Shown piece after piece: positions 1 to 7,922 of a stretch of DNA of 64,000 bases. The translations under genes were made by a program, and so were the position numbers. The stretch spans positions 1 through 64,000 of the forward strand of contig JAEEJY010000037.1 in NCBI GenBank assembly GCA_016282155.1, in the 5' to 3' direction. The notes beneath the pieces were generated by a model. That model searched no databases. It was not told where the DNA came from and worked only from the letters and a program-made list of their open reading frames with translations. How positions within the stretch are numbered: position 1 is the first letter of the stretch; the number at the start of each line of letters is the position of its first letter. This DNA is from Caryophanales bacterium. Its GTDB lineage: Bacteria > Bacillota_I > Bacilli_A > RF39 > UBA660.

Positions 1-135
1 GTTCCTAATTATAAAAGACTATATAAAGTGTTTACTAGCGAATGTGATAAATATGGAATACTTTATGATATGAAAGATATTATTAAAGCATATAAAAGAG
101 AAATAAAGGATAATGAACAAATATCATTGTTCTAG
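1..135 (+). CDS. C-terminal end of a probable radical SAM protein (partial)
   Basis: An open frame enters from the left edge and stops at a TAG at 133-135, giving 44 residues that end in QISLF. The tail, with KYGILYDMKDIIKAYKRE followed by an (Q)-I/L-SLF end, resembles the C-terminus of the SplB/Rv2578c-like radical SAM proteins, whose CxxxCxxC iron-sulfur site would lie upstream of the window. A terminator-like hairpin follows about 25 bases after the stop, so this is the end of a transcription unit. The family call comes from tail similarity only; the frame itself is clear. Confidence 0.5.
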   Translation, partial: VPNYKRLYKVFTSECDKYGILYDMKDIIKAYKREIKDNEQISLF

Positions 136-160
136 AATGATTGGAAGATTAAGATATTAG

Positions 161-183
161 GAGAATGTAAAAATTCTCTTTTT
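161..183 (+). terminator. Intrinsic terminator
   Basis: GAGAAT/ATTCTC stem with a 6-base loop and a T5 tract, just after the partial gene at the left edge. Confidence 0.6.
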
Positions 184-299
184 ATATGATAAAATAGATA
201 TATGATATAAATGTTAAAAATATTTGCGAAACTTCCAAAAAAAATTGGTAGATTAAATGAATAATAAAAATTAGAATGTTTAGTGAAAGGGATGATTAT

Positions 300-842
300 A
301 TGAATATTGGTCAAAATATTTTAAATTTAAGAAAAAGTGCTAATCTTTCACAAGAACAACTTGCTGAAAAAATGGGAGTAACAAGACAAACAATAAGCAA
401 CTGGGAATTAGATGAATCTACTCCAGATTTAAAACAAGGTAGAGAATTATCTAAAATATTTAATGTAAGTTTAGATGATTTAGCTGGTGATTCAGCATTT
501 GAATGCTTAGGTGAAACGAGTAGTGATAAAAAGATTACTATAATCTCGCCAATTGAAAATGTTATAGTAACTTGTAATAAAATCCAATCATCAAGTAAGT
601 ATAAAGGTGGTAAAGATTCACCAAAATATGCATTGTTTGGATGTGATGATACTAATTCTACTGCTTTTTCTACGAAAAACACTTTTTTAGGTTGGTATGA
701 AGATAAAGAACAAATATCAAAAGAAATTATGGCTATAAAAGAAGCGTTAATTTCTGACACACCTTCTTATGAACTAAAATATAATGTTGAAGTTGAAAAG
801 AAATTCATGGGTATGAAATTGAAAATGAAAAAGTTCAATTAA
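300..842 (+). CDS. XRE-family HTH transcriptional regulator
   Basis: A 180-residue cytoplasmic protein. Residues 5-60 form a helix-turn-helix of the XRE/Cro type (LSQEQLAEKMGVTRQTISNW, then the usual LDDL end). The C-terminal 110 residues have no recognised domain and no membrane segment. I start at ATG 300 rather than the in-frame ATG at 276 because AAAGGG at 286-291 is spaced properly only for the later codon. The gene stands alone between two terminators, and its stop codon lies inside the downstream terminator stem. It probably controls nearby or its own transcription; the target is not visible. The HTH assignment is sure, the role is not. Confidence 0.85.
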   Translation: MNIGQNILNLRKSANLSQEQLAEKMGVTRQTISNWELDESTPDLKQGRELSKIFNVSLDDLAGDSAFECLGETSSDKKITIISPIENVIVTCNKIQSSSKYKGGKDSPKYALFGCDDTNSTAFSTKNTFLGWYEDKEQISKEIMAIKEALISDTPSYELKYNVEVEKKFMGMKLKMKKFN

Positions 843-857
843 GTTTGAACTTTTTTG
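828..857 (+). terminator. Intrinsic terminator
   Basis: AAAAGTTCAA and TTTGAACTTTT arms around a TTAAG loop, then a T-run. It overlaps the last codons of the XRE gene. Confidence 0.8.
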
Positions 858-901
858 TATCTTACAATATGTTCATATTTATATAAATTATTAATATTAT
901 A

Positions 902-910
902 TGTTATAAT
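902..910 (+). promoter_or_regulatory. Extended -10 promoter
   Basis: TG-T-TATAAT, 26 bases before the start of the membrane protein gene at 936. No good -35 is seen. Confidence 0.55.
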
Positions 911-935
911 AGGAAAGGCGAAAAGGAGGAATAGT

Positions 936-1622
936 ATGAATAAATCTAAAATGAAGATAGCATTTATTTTAAATATTATAATTATATTAATGACAATATT
1001 TTCATTTGTAATGATGTTTACAGGATTCAAGTTTATGTCTGGACCAGAAACTACTATTGCTTCTAGTACAGTAGGTAGATTTAGATTCTTTACTATTGAC
1101 TCTAATCTTTTAATGGGAATAACAGCGTTAATATTTGCTATTCAAGAGTGGAAAGTATTAACGGGTAGACAAAAAGAAATTAATAGAAGATTTTACGTTT
1201 ATAAATTAATGGCTACTTGTGCTGTTGGATTAACTTTTATGATTGTATTTTTCTATTTAGGTAGAATTACTCCTAACGGATTTTTCTCTATATATATGAA
1301 CCAAAATTTATTCTTTCATGGATTAATACCATTATTAAGTATGATCAATTTTGTTTTATATGAGAAAACAAATAAGTTATGGATGAGACATACTTTTATG
1401 TCAATGCTACCGGTTTGTTTATACGCTATTTATTATGTTACAAATATCTTAATACATGTAGAAAATAATCATGTATCACCAGTATATGATTGGTACTGGT
1501 TTGTTCAAAAGGGAGTATTTAAAATTATAATCATTCTTCCATTAATATTTGTAATAACATATCTAATTGGTTTTACATTAATGCGTTTAAATAAAAGACG
1601 TTCAGTTTTGAAAGAATTATAA
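936..1622 (+). CDS. Pr6Pr-like integral membrane protein
   Basis: A 228-residue polytopic membrane protein with about six hydrophobic segments (near residues 7-29, 48-66, 85-105, 122-140, 152-172 and 190-212). The TIDSNLLM motif after the first loop, a FFHGLIPLLSMINFVLYE segment and a late DWYWF motif resemble the Pr6Pr (FAR-17a/AIG1-like) family of unknown bacterial function. ATG 936 is chosen because a strong AAGGAGGAA site (922-930) precedes it; the longer frame from 855 would begin upstream of the promoter -10. Single-gene unit, with its own promoter and terminator. Substrate or partner unknown. Confidence 0.6.
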   Translation: MNKSKMKIAFILNIIIILMTIFSFVMMFTGFKFMSGPETTIASSTVGRFRFFTIDSNLLMGITALIFAIQEWKVLTGRQKEINRRFYVYKLMATCAVGLTFMIVFFYLGRITPNGFFSIYMNQNLFFHGLIPLLSMINFVLYEKTNKLWMRHTFMSMLPVCLYAIYYVTNILIHVENNHVSPVYDWYWFVQKGVFKIIIILPLIFVITYLIGFTLMRLNKRRSVLKEL

Positions 1623-1652
1623 AACTAAGTTACTAGTTAACTTAGTTTTTTT
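1621..1652 (+). terminator. Intrinsic terminator
   Basis: A 10-bp stem AACTAAGTTA/TAACTTAGTT with loop CTAGT, then T7. Confidence 0.85.
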
Positions 1653-1656
1653 GTAG

Positions 1657-1662
1657 TATAAT
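1657..1662 (+). promoter_or_regulatory. -10 element overlapping a false start codon
   Basis: TATAAT five bases after the preceding T-tract. Its last bases belong to the ATG at 1661, so that ATG cannot be the translated start of the next gene. Confidence 0.6.
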
Positions 1663-1681
1663 GAAAATAGGAGTGATACTA

Positions 1682-2362
1682 ATGGAAGATGCAATATCTT
1701 TATATAATCAAGATAAATTATTAGTACGAGCAATGGACTGGCCTCAAATAAGTAGAGGATCAGATGGATTACAATATGATTGTACGTCTTGGGCAAACGA
1801 GTTTGATATGATGATGAATAGTATGCTATCTAGTGCTTCATCAACTTTATTAGTCCCAGGAGTAGGGGTATCTACATATAAGAATATTGGATTTTTGATA
1901 AATTCTGATAAGGCTAATTGCTTTCATATTGCTACATCAGATAGTGGAAGTAGTGGTGATATGGAAAATGGTGATTTCCATGCTAATAAAGCTGATTTTG
2001 AAACTATTAGTGAACTAGCAAATTATATTAAAGAAAATAATAGCACAGATTTAAATGAAGTAAATATAAATACTAATATTGATTCTGTAGTAGGATTATT
2101 TATTAATGAATGTCCATTACAAGAAAGATTATTACAAATGATTTATGTTGCTAAAAAATGTATTGAAAGTATGAGTGGTATAGATTATCCTGTATATTTA
2201 TATAATTCAAGTGAAGGTAAATTAAAACAAATGCAAATCTCACACGAAAAAGAAGAAGAGATAATTGCTTCTCTTCGTACAACCCAATTATTTTACTGGC
2301 CTGATACATATACTGAACCAGTAACAGAAGATTTAAACATGATGAAATCTCATATAATGTAA
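1682..2362 (+). CDS. Hypothetical cytoplasmic protein
   Basis: A 226-residue soluble protein with no domain I recognise. The N-terminal part contains RAMDWPQISRGSDGLQYD and several Met-rich helices; the centre has a Gly/Ser/Asp-rich segment (SDSGSSGDMENGD); the C-terminal third is helical and acidic. No signal peptide or membrane segment is seen. The start at ATG 1682 is chosen because GGAG at 1670-1673 fits it, while the upstream ATG 1661 lies within the -10 box. It is a single-gene unit closed by a strong terminator. Coding status is well supported by frame, ribosome site and flanking signals; function is unknown. Confidence 0.75.
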   Translation: MEDAISLYNQDKLLVRAMDWPQISRGSDGLQYDCTSWANEFDMMMNSMLSSASSTLLVPGVGVSTYKNIGFLINSDKANCFHIATSDSGSSGDMENGDFHANKADFETISELANYIKENNSTDLNEVNINTNIDSVVGLFINECPLQERLLQMIYVAKKCIESMSGIDYPVYLYNSSEGKLKQMQISHEKEEEIIASLRTTQLFYWPDTYTEPVTEDLNMMKSHIM

Positions 2363-2375
2363 TAATATGTAAATA

Positions 2376-2407
2376 AATAAAGCTAAGTATAATCTTAGCT
2401 TTATTTT
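2376..2407 (+). terminator. Intrinsic terminator
   Basis: A long stem (AATAAAGCTAAG and CTTAGCTTTATT) with a 6-base loop. Confidence 0.8.
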
Positions 2408-2442
2408 ATGATAAAATAAAAGTACATGATAGGAGGGTAAAC

Positions 2443-3723
2443 ATGAAGAAAGGATTTACATTAATTGAATTACTTGCTGTCATTTTGATCTTAGGAGTAA
2501 TAGCTTTAATTGCTGTGCCAACTATTAATAATATTATTGAAGATGCTAAATTTAATAGTGCACTTTCAAGTGTAGATAATTATGTTAAATCGGCAGATAG
2601 TATAGCAGCTTTAGATATGTTAGAAAATAAGACTAGTTTTACTGGATCTTATGAAACAGGAATAGATGATGGTGAACTAGCTAAAATTAAAGTACGAGGA
2701 AAAACTCCAAGTTATGTATATTTAGAATATGAAGATGGAGCTGTTAGTGAAGGACATTTTTGTATGAATAAATATAGCTTTATTTATGATGGTACAAAAA
2801 CTAAAGGAACAGATAATGACTATTGTAATGTTCAAAAAGTAGCAGGTTTATATGATGAACATAATGAATTAATTGTAAGTATGGATGATTTAATTAATAC
2901 ATATCATATGAATATGAATTGGCGTGCTACTGTAACTACTACAGGCTTTTATCAATATTATGATGCAACCATTATATCGTTAGAAGGAATTGGTGATACT
3001 ATAACTCAGGAAGGTTGGTATCATGTAACAGCAGATAGTAATGGTAATAATGTATATACTAAAGTTAATTATGAAGATATAGATTCATATCAACCAAACG
3101 TAGTAATATCTAAATTTCCTAATGCTAAGAAATTAATCATTAAAGATTTAGAAAGTATACCATTAGAAGCGTTTTTAGATATTAGGAATATTGATGAATT
3201 AATAATAGGTGATAATGTAGGAGAAATTGGTTTTGCGGCCTTTGATGAGTCAGGTTATAAAACAATAAAAATTCTTAGTAATATAGAAATGCCTAAATAT
3301 ATGTTCTTATATAACTATAACTTAGAGAATTTATATATATCTGGTAAGGTAGATACTGTTGGCAGTCATTCGTTTGAAGGATGTATTAAATTATCTTCAA
3401 TTACTTTTGGAGAAGGTATTAAAACAATAGGGGACTATTCTTTTGTGGAATGTAGTGCTTTAACTGATGTTACTATCCCGGCTAGTGTAACTCAAATTAG
3501 AGGGTCCTTTTATAGAACTAGTTTAAAAACTGCTACATTTGTAGATAAAGATTCTGAATGGGAAATGGGGTCTTCGGCTTATGGTTGTGCTGGTGATGTA
3601 TCTGATGAAGAGTGTCGAGCTAGAAACTTTACTGATATTTCAGTAAGTGATCCAGTACTTAACGCAACTAGATTATTAGGCGATAGTTCGAATGTTGATT
3701 TCTTTTACAAAAAGAGAAACTAG
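2443..3723 (+). CDS. Type IV pilin-like protein with BspA-type leucine-rich repeats
   Basis: A 426-residue secreted protein. Residues 1-26 are a class III prepilin leader and hydrophobic helix (KKG|FTLIELL, cleavage after Gly4, Glu at mature position 5). Residues of about 30-230 form a pilin-like globular region. Residues of about 225-400 hold leucine-rich repeats of the BspA/LRR_5 type, with phrases such as LKKLIIKD, GEIGFAAFDE, VDTVGSHSFEGC, IKTIGDYSFVEC and VTQI. Such repeats commonly bind host or matrix ligands. A GGAGGG site precedes ATG 2443. No pilus ATPase or prepilin peptidase is in the window, so assembly would depend on genes elsewhere. Likely a surface adhesin or minor pilin (inference). 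Confidence 0.8.
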   Translation: MKKGFTLIELLAVILILGVIALIAVPTINNIIEDAKFNSALSSVDNYVKSADSIAALDMLENKTSFTGSYETGIDDGELAKIKVRGKTPSYVYLEYEDGAVSEGHFCMNKYSFIYDGTKTKGTDNDYCNVQKVAGLYDEHNELIVSMDDLINTYHMNMNWRATVTTTGFYQYYDATIISLEGIGDTITQEGWYHVTADSNGNNVYTKVNYEDIDSYQPNVVISKFPNAKKLIIKDLESIPLEAFLDIRNIDELIIGDNVGEIGFAAFDESGYKTIKILSNIEMPKYMFLYNYNLENLYISGKVDTVGSHSFEGCIKLSSITFGEGIKTIGDYSFVECSALTDVTIPASVTQIRGSFYRTSLKTATFVDKDSEWEMGSSAYGCAGDVSDEECRARNFTDISVSDPVLNATRLLGDSSNVDFFYKKRN

Positions 3724-3740
3724 AAATAGTTTCTTTTTAT
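3709..3740 (+). terminator. Intrinsic terminator
   Basis: GAAACTA/TAGTTTC stem with loop GAAA and a T5 tract, overlapping the stop of the pilin-like gene. Confidence 0.75.
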
Positions 3741-3760
3741 ATAAAGATATAAGTAAGTAA

Positions 3761-3865
3761 TATTTTAAAACTGAAGAAACAAAGAAGAAAGAATTAAAAA
3801 TATTTAAAGATTGTCACTTTTATCCCGGTAAATTTTATTTAATTATTGGTAAAAGCGGATGTTAA
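3761..3865 (+). pseudogene. Relic of an ABC-transporter ATPase gene
   Basis: A short open stretch between stops reads as the start of an ABC ATPase: an LKIFKDCHFYPGKFYLIIGKSGC segment runs up to a Walker A-like GKSGC and then hits TAA at 3863-3865, just where the conserved GK(S/T) should follow. There is no start codon or ribosome site at the left, and the bases up to 3940 carry no continuing frame. I take it as a decayed gene fragment. The stretch is only 34 codons, so chance similarity cannot be excluded. Confidence 0.4.
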
Positions 3866-3941
3866 AATAATGAATTTTTCGATTTATGTAGATATATTTA
3901 TGTTTCCTATACCTACAAGTCTGATTTTTATATTAGTTTGT

Positions 3942-3977
3942 CATACATTTACAAAGCATAAGCTAAGTAAATGTATG
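3942..3977 (+). repeat. Inverted repeat, 11-bp arms
   Basis: Perfect arms CATACATTTAC (3942-3952) and GTAAATGTATG (3967-3977) around a 14-base loop, followed by TAAAAA. It lies between the ABC relic and the SDR unit. It could be a hairpin in a relic transcript or an operator; it has no proper T-tract of its own. Confidence 0.5.
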
Positions 3978-3979
3978 TA

Positions 3980-4005
3980 AAAAACTAGAGTAATCTAGTT
4001 TTTTT
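3980..4005 (+). terminator. Intrinsic terminator (CTAG family)
   Basis: AAACTAGA/TCTAGTTT stem with GTAA loop and T7. No intact gene lies directly before it, which fits decay of the upstream gene. Confidence 0.75.
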
Positions 4006-4006
4006 G

Positions 4007-4015
4007 TGCTATAAT
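4007..4015 (+). promoter_or_regulatory. Extended -10 promoter
   Basis: TG-C-TATAAT, two bases after the terminator T-tract; it drives the SDR gene. Confidence 0.6.
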
Positions 4016-4039
4016 TGTAATGTTAGGAGAGAAACAGAT

Positions 4040-4834
4040 ATGGAAATTAAAGAACAAAATGTAATAGTCACAGGAGCAGCTAGTGGATTAGGGCTTGAAC
4101 TAACAAAACAATTAATAAGTGCCGGAGCTAATGTAGCAGCTGTTGATATAAATAAGAATAATTTAGAAAAAATAGAAAAAGAAATTAATTCAAAAAATCT
4201 TAAAACATATGTTGTAGATATGGGAGATAGTAAATCTATTAAAGACTTTAAAGATAAATATATTAAAGACAATAAAACAGTTGATATTATTATCAATAAT
4301 GCTGGTATTATTCAACCATTCGTTAAAGTAGATGAATTAGATGATAATACTATTAATAGGGTTATGAATATTAATTTCTTTGGACCACTTAATTTAATTA
4401 GAAACTTTATGCCTGAAATTAAGAAAGATGATAAAGACAAATATATTGTTAATGTCGCAAGTATGGGTGGTTTCTTCCCATTCCCTGGACAAACTATTTA
4501 TGGTGCTTCTAAAGCAGCTTTGAAGATTTTTACTGAGGGTCTATATGCTGAATTAGCGAGTACTAAGGTTAAAGTAATGATAGTATTACCAGGGGCTATG
4601 AATACTAATATCACAGAGAATTCTAACGTTAAAATGGAAGCATCTAGTGATAATGCATCATTTAAAATGTTAAGTCCTGTAGATGGAGCTAAACAAGTTA
4701 TCGAAGGCATTAAAAAGAATAAATTTAAATTATTCTTAGGAAGTGATTCTAAATTTTTAAAATTCTTATATAAATTAAATTCTGTATGGGCTATTAATTT
4801 CATTAATAAGAAAATGAATAACATAAATAAATAA
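4040..4834 (+). CDS. Short-chain dehydrogenase/reductase (SDR)
   Basis: A 264-residue classical SDR oxidoreductase using NAD(H) or NADP(H). The Rossmann motif TGAASGLG is at residues 11-18, the NNAG motif near 86-89, and the catalytic pair is Tyr154/Lys158 in YGASK, with a Ser in the NVASMGG strand. Length matches the family. The C-terminus is basic (FINKKMNNINK), which could favour membrane association. I start at ATG 4040 behind an AGGAGAG site; the longer frame begins with a TTG inside the promoter region. Single-gene unit. The substrate cannot be told from sequence; lipid or sterol-type and sugar substrates are both possible. Confidence 0.88.
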   Translation: MEIKEQNVIVTGAASGLGLELTKQLISAGANVAAVDINKNNLEKIEKEINSKNLKTYVVDMGDSKSIKDFKDKYIKDNKTVDIIINNAGIIQPFVKVDELDDNTINRVMNINFFGPLNLIRNFMPEIKKDDKDKYIVNVASMGGFFPFPGQTIYGASKAALKIFTEGLYAELASTKVKVMIVLPGAMNTNITENSNVKMEASSDNASFKMLSPVDGAKQVIEGIKKNKFKLFLGSDSKFLKFLYKLNSVWAINFINKKMNNINK

Positions 4835-4857
4835 AACTAGAGCAATCTAGTTTTTTT
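4833..4857 (+). terminator. Intrinsic terminator (CTAG family)
   Basis: AAACTAGA/TCTAGTTT stem with GCAA loop and T7. Confidence 0.85.
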
Positions 4858-4858
4858 A

Positions 4859-4867
4859 TGTTATAAT
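4859..4867 (+). promoter_or_regulatory. Extended -10 promoter
   Basis: TG-T-TATAAT directly after the previous terminator; drives the GT8 gene. Confidence 0.6.
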
Positions 4868-4884
4868 AGCAATCGGTGATTTAA

Positions 4885-5859
4885 ATGGAAGAACTTAATG
4901 TCTTATATACAACTGATCGAAATTATTTTAAGTATATGATAACGTCTTTATATTCCTTGCTTGAAAATAATATGGATTTAAAATTAAATATTCATATTAT
5001 CTATGAAGGATTTACGGAGGAAGAATTTAACTTAACTAATCGTATAATTGCTTCTTTTCCTAATAGTAGAGTAATATATCATCCATTTGATAAGACAAGA
5101 AAAGAAATTGAAAAATATAATATTCCAAATTGGCGCGATACAAAGATAGCAAATGCCAGAATATTTTTTAGTTCTATCTTTAAAGATGAAAAGAATATGT
5201 TATATTTAGACTCTGATACTTTAGTAGTAGGTTCTTTAAAAGAATTATTAAATGCTGATGGAGCAGTTAATATGGTTAAAGATTTACTTCCAAGAGAAAA
5301 GGTTAATGAGTTAGGGATTCCAATTAAGAATTATTGTAATTCTGGAGTATTCTATATTAATATGGATAAATGGTATCGTGATGATTGTGATAAATTACTA
5401 GTTGATACTTTAAGTCACAAAAGTACTAGTTATAGTTATCCTGATCAAGATATTATTAATATATCTTTGAGAGATGAGATTGAATTATTACATCCTAAAT
5501 ATAATTTATTTTCGATTGATACATATTATAAGAGTATGCTAGCTATGAAGTTATATGATCGAAAAAATAGAATGGAAACAAGAGAAGATGAACAAAAAAT
5601 GGCTGAGGCTAAAAAGTCTCCAGTTATCTTACATGCAACTCCATTATGTTTTTTAAAGGGGCATAGAGTTGAAGAGGATGTTCATCCATACAATAAAATA
5701 TACTGTGATTATCGTCTTAAAGTAGATGGTAAAGTTATTGAGACAAGAAAGATAAGCATGAAAGAAAAAATGTTTATTGATACAGGGTTATATACAAAAT
5801 TAGTTGTTCCGAGTATCGTAAGAACAAAAGTAAAAAAAATATTAAAGAAAGAGAACTAG
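4885..5859 (+). CDS. Family 8 glycosyltransferase
   Basis: A 324-residue cytoplasmic glycosyltransferase of the GT8 (LgtC/GspA-like) family, which moves glucose or galactose from UDP-sugars to lipid or protein acceptors. The N-terminus LNVLYTTDRNYFKYMITSLYSLLENN is the typical nucleotide-binding strand, YLDSDTLV near residue 107 is the DxD metal site, and NYCNSGVFYINMDKW followed by YPDQDIIN and HATPLCFLKGH are the usual later motifs. Its end is basic. It sits far from the polysaccharide locus at 43-62 kb, so its acceptor may be a different surface glycan. Single-gene unit with a GGTGAT ribosome site. Confidence 0.88.
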   Translation: MEELNVLYTTDRNYFKYMITSLYSLLENNMDLKLNIHIIYEGFTEEEFNLTNRIIASFPNSRVIYHPFDKTRKEIEKYNIPNWRDTKIANARIFFSSIFKDEKNMLYLDSDTLVVGSLKELLNADGAVNMVKDLLPREKVNELGIPIKNYCNSGVFYINMDKWYRDDCDKLLVDTLSHKSTSYSYPDQDIINISLRDEIELLHPKYNLFSIDTYYKSMLAMKLYDRKNRMETREDEQKMAEAKKSPVILHATPLCFLKGHRVEEDVHPYNKIYCDYRLKVDGKVIETRKISMKEKMFIDTGLYTKLVVPSIVRTKVKKILKKEN

Positions 5860-5877
5860 GGTAACCTAGTTTTTTTA
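5854..5877 (+). terminator. Intrinsic terminator (CTAG family)
   Basis: AACTAGG/CCTAGTT stem with GTAA loop and T7. Confidence 0.85.
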
Positions 5878-5959
5878 TTTTAAAGTTCTACCAAAAGTAG
5901 AGTGGATATTATCTTAAAGTAGATAACTAGATAGTATAATTAAGATGTAAGGAGGGTAT

Positions 5960-6514
5960 ATGGAAACAAAGAAAGAAGCTTTAGCGAAGATAAAGACGTC
6001 TAAGAAAAATCTTTTACTTAAAATAGCGGATTTAGAAGAAGAAGATAATGTTAAAAAGTATCTTGAATTAAATAAGCTATTAGCTGACACTAATCGAGCT
6101 TATGACGAATTACTTTATGCTTGCAAATTAGAAGAATATGCATCATGTAAGCATTTATCAGTTTCGTTTGAAGATGATTATGATTATTATGAAGGGAGAC
6201 ATCATTATCGATATGGTTGTTTAAAATGTGGCTTAAATACATATTTGCTAGATGGTGATTTTATTTCGAGTATTGAAGAAAAAGCTAATAATGATTATAT
6301 AAAGAAACATTGTAAATTTGGCTTTCCGGGTGTCAATAATACAAAGTTATATATTGATACCTATGAAAATTTTGAAAGAGCACGCGTGCTATACAGTTCA
6401 TTTCGTAGACGCAATAAAGGTGTGTCTGATAAAATAATTATAGAAATGGTTAGTGAAGCTCTTGATAATGAGACAAAAAAAGCAAAAGAAAAATTAAAAA
6501 ATAAGAATATATAG
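5960..6514 (+). CDS. Hypothetical protein with coiled-coil start and Cys/His cluster
   Basis: A 184-residue protein of unknown function. Residues 1-50 are charged and helical, probably a coiled coil. Residues of about 50-95 hold a likely zinc site: a CKH pair, an acidic and Tyr-rich loop (DDYDYYEGRHHYRYG), then CLKCG. The rest is helical and basic, with a Lys-rich tail. No signal peptide or membrane segment is visible. GGAGGG directly precedes ATG 5960 and a TATAAT lies at 5935-5940. The next gene starts 33 bases downstream, with no terminator between. Metal binding is inference from residue spacing. Confidence 0.75.
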   Translation: METKKEALAKIKTSKKNLLLKIADLEEEDNVKKYLELNKLLADTNRAYDELLYACKLEEYASCKHLSVSFEDDYDYYEGRHHYRYGCLKCGLNTYLLDGDFISSIEEKANNDYIKKHCKFGFPGVNNTKLYIDTYENFERARVLYSSFRRRNKGVSDKIIIEMVSEALDNETKKAKEKLKNKNI

Positions 6515-6547
6515 TGTATAATAATTAGTAATGTATTTGGAGGTTTT

Positions 6548-7882
6548 ATGGAAAATATAAAGTTTGGTAATTATTTAACAGATTTAAGAAAAGAAAATGG
6601 TTTAACGCAAAGATATGTAGCTTATGAATTACAAGTTACAGATAAAGCGGTAAGTAAATGGGAAAATGGTAAATCTAAACCTAATATAGATGAACTTAAA
6701 AAACTTGCGGATTTATATGATGTGTCAATTAATGATTTAATTGATAATATTGAAGATACGAAAGATGTAAAAATATCTAAGATTGTTTTAACAGGTGGGC
6801 CTTGCGCTGGTAAAACAACAGCTTTATCTTGGATAGATAAATATTTTAGAGATAGAGGTTATACAGTTTTGTTTGTTCCTGAAACTGCAACTGAGTTAAT
6901 ACCTAACGGAGTAGCTCCTTGGGTATGTAAATCAAATTATGATTTTCAAAATGCTGTTGCAACACTTCAAAAAACTAAAGAAAAAGTATTTGAAGAAGTT
7001 GCTAAAGGAATGGATTCAGAAAAGATTTTAATCGTTTGTGATCGAGGATTACTTGATGGTAAAGCTTATATGACTAACCATGAATTTAAAAATCTATTAA
7101 AGAATATGGCTACTAACGAAGTAAAAGAAAGAGATTCATATGATGCTGTATTTCATTTAGTAACAGCGGCAAAAGGGAAAGAAGACTTCTATACTTTAGA
7201 TAACAACAATGCTCGTACAGAAACTAAAGAACAAGCAAGAGTGTTAGATGATAAGATTATATCTGCTTGGACAGGGCATCCACATTTTAGAATAATTGAT
7301 AATAGTACAGAATTTGAAGAAAAATTAGAGCGTTTATTAAAAGAGATAGCTTCCTTCTTAGGTGAACCAGAACCATTTGAAATAGAAAGAAAATATGTAA
7401 TATATTATCCTAATATTAAAGAGTTAGAAAATATGCCTAATTGTACTAAGGTTGAAATAGCTCAAACTTATTTAAAGAGTATTGATGACGTTGAAAGAAG
7501 AGTTAGAGCGCGTGGTATTGATGGTGACTATATGTATTATCTAACAGAAAAAAGAGAAATATCTGATTTAACAAGAGTAGAAGTTGAAAAAAGATTAACA
7601 CAAGATGAATATTTAAAACTATTAATGGATGCGGATAATAAATTACGTACAATTCATAAAACTAGATATTGCTTATCAGAAGCAAATCAATACTTTGAAA
7701 TAGATATATATCCTGAATGGGATAGACAAGCTATTATGGAGGTAGAACTTAGTAGTGAAGACACTAAAGTAGAAATACCACCTTTCATTAAAGTTGCTAG
7801 GGAAGTAACATATAATGAAAAATATCGTAATCATAATATGGCTAAAGAAATGCCAAAACAATTAATTAAAAAGAAAAACTAG
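6548..7882 (+). CDS. Three-domain HTH / P-loop kinase-like (AAA_28) / CYTH protein
   Basis: A 444-residue multidomain protein. Residues 4-62 are an XRE-type HTH (LTQRYVAYELQVTDKAVSKW). Residues of about 76-270 are an AAA_28/NadR-like P-loop domain with Walker A GGPCAGKTT at 83-91, a VPETATELIPNG loop and a CDRGLLDG segment. Residues of about 275-435 are a CYTH triphosphate-tunnel domain starting with EIERK (ExExK) and carrying further paired charged strands (VERRVRARG, YYLTEKREI, FEIDIYPEW, MEVEL). The P-loop-CYTH pairing recalls eukaryotic TTD14. The protein may sense a nucleotide or polyphosphate and change DNA binding (inference). GGAGG lies before ATG 6548. Confidence 0.85.
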   Translation: MENIKFGNYLTDLRKENGLTQRYVAYELQVTDKAVSKWENGKSKPNIDELKKLADLYDVSINDLIDNIEDTKDVKISKIVLTGGPCAGKTTALSWIDKYFRDRGYTVLFVPETATELIPNGVAPWVCKSNYDFQNAVATLQKTKEKVFEEVAKGMDSEKILIVCDRGLLDGKAYMTNHEFKNLLKNMATNEVKERDSYDAVFHLVTAAKGKEDFYTLDNNNARTETKEQARVLDDKIISAWTGHPHFRIIDNSTEFEEKLERLLKEIASFLGEPEPFEIERKYVIYYPNIKELENMPNCTKVEIAQTYLKSIDDVERRVRARGIDGDYMYYLTEKREISDLTRVEVEKRLTQDEYLKLLMDADNKLRTIHKTRYCLSEANQYFEIDIYPEWDRQAIMEVELSSEDTKVEIPPFIKVAREVTYNEKYRNHNMAKEMPKQLIKKKN

Positions 7883-7899
7883 GTAAAACTAGTTTTTTT
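7875..7899 (+). terminator. Intrinsic terminator (CTAG family)
   Basis: AAACTAG/CTAGTTT stem with a GTAAAA loop and T7. Confidence 0.8.
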
Positions 7900-7922
7900 A
7901 TTTTTTTTAAAAAATTTTGATT

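Noticed and set aside
311-760. Minus-strand frame of 149 codons
   Set aside because: Antisense shadow of the XRE regulator gene.
855-935. Longer N-terminus of the Pr6Pr-like protein
   Set aside because: It would be translated from sequence upstream of the -10 box at 905-910; AAGGAGGAA supports ATG 936.
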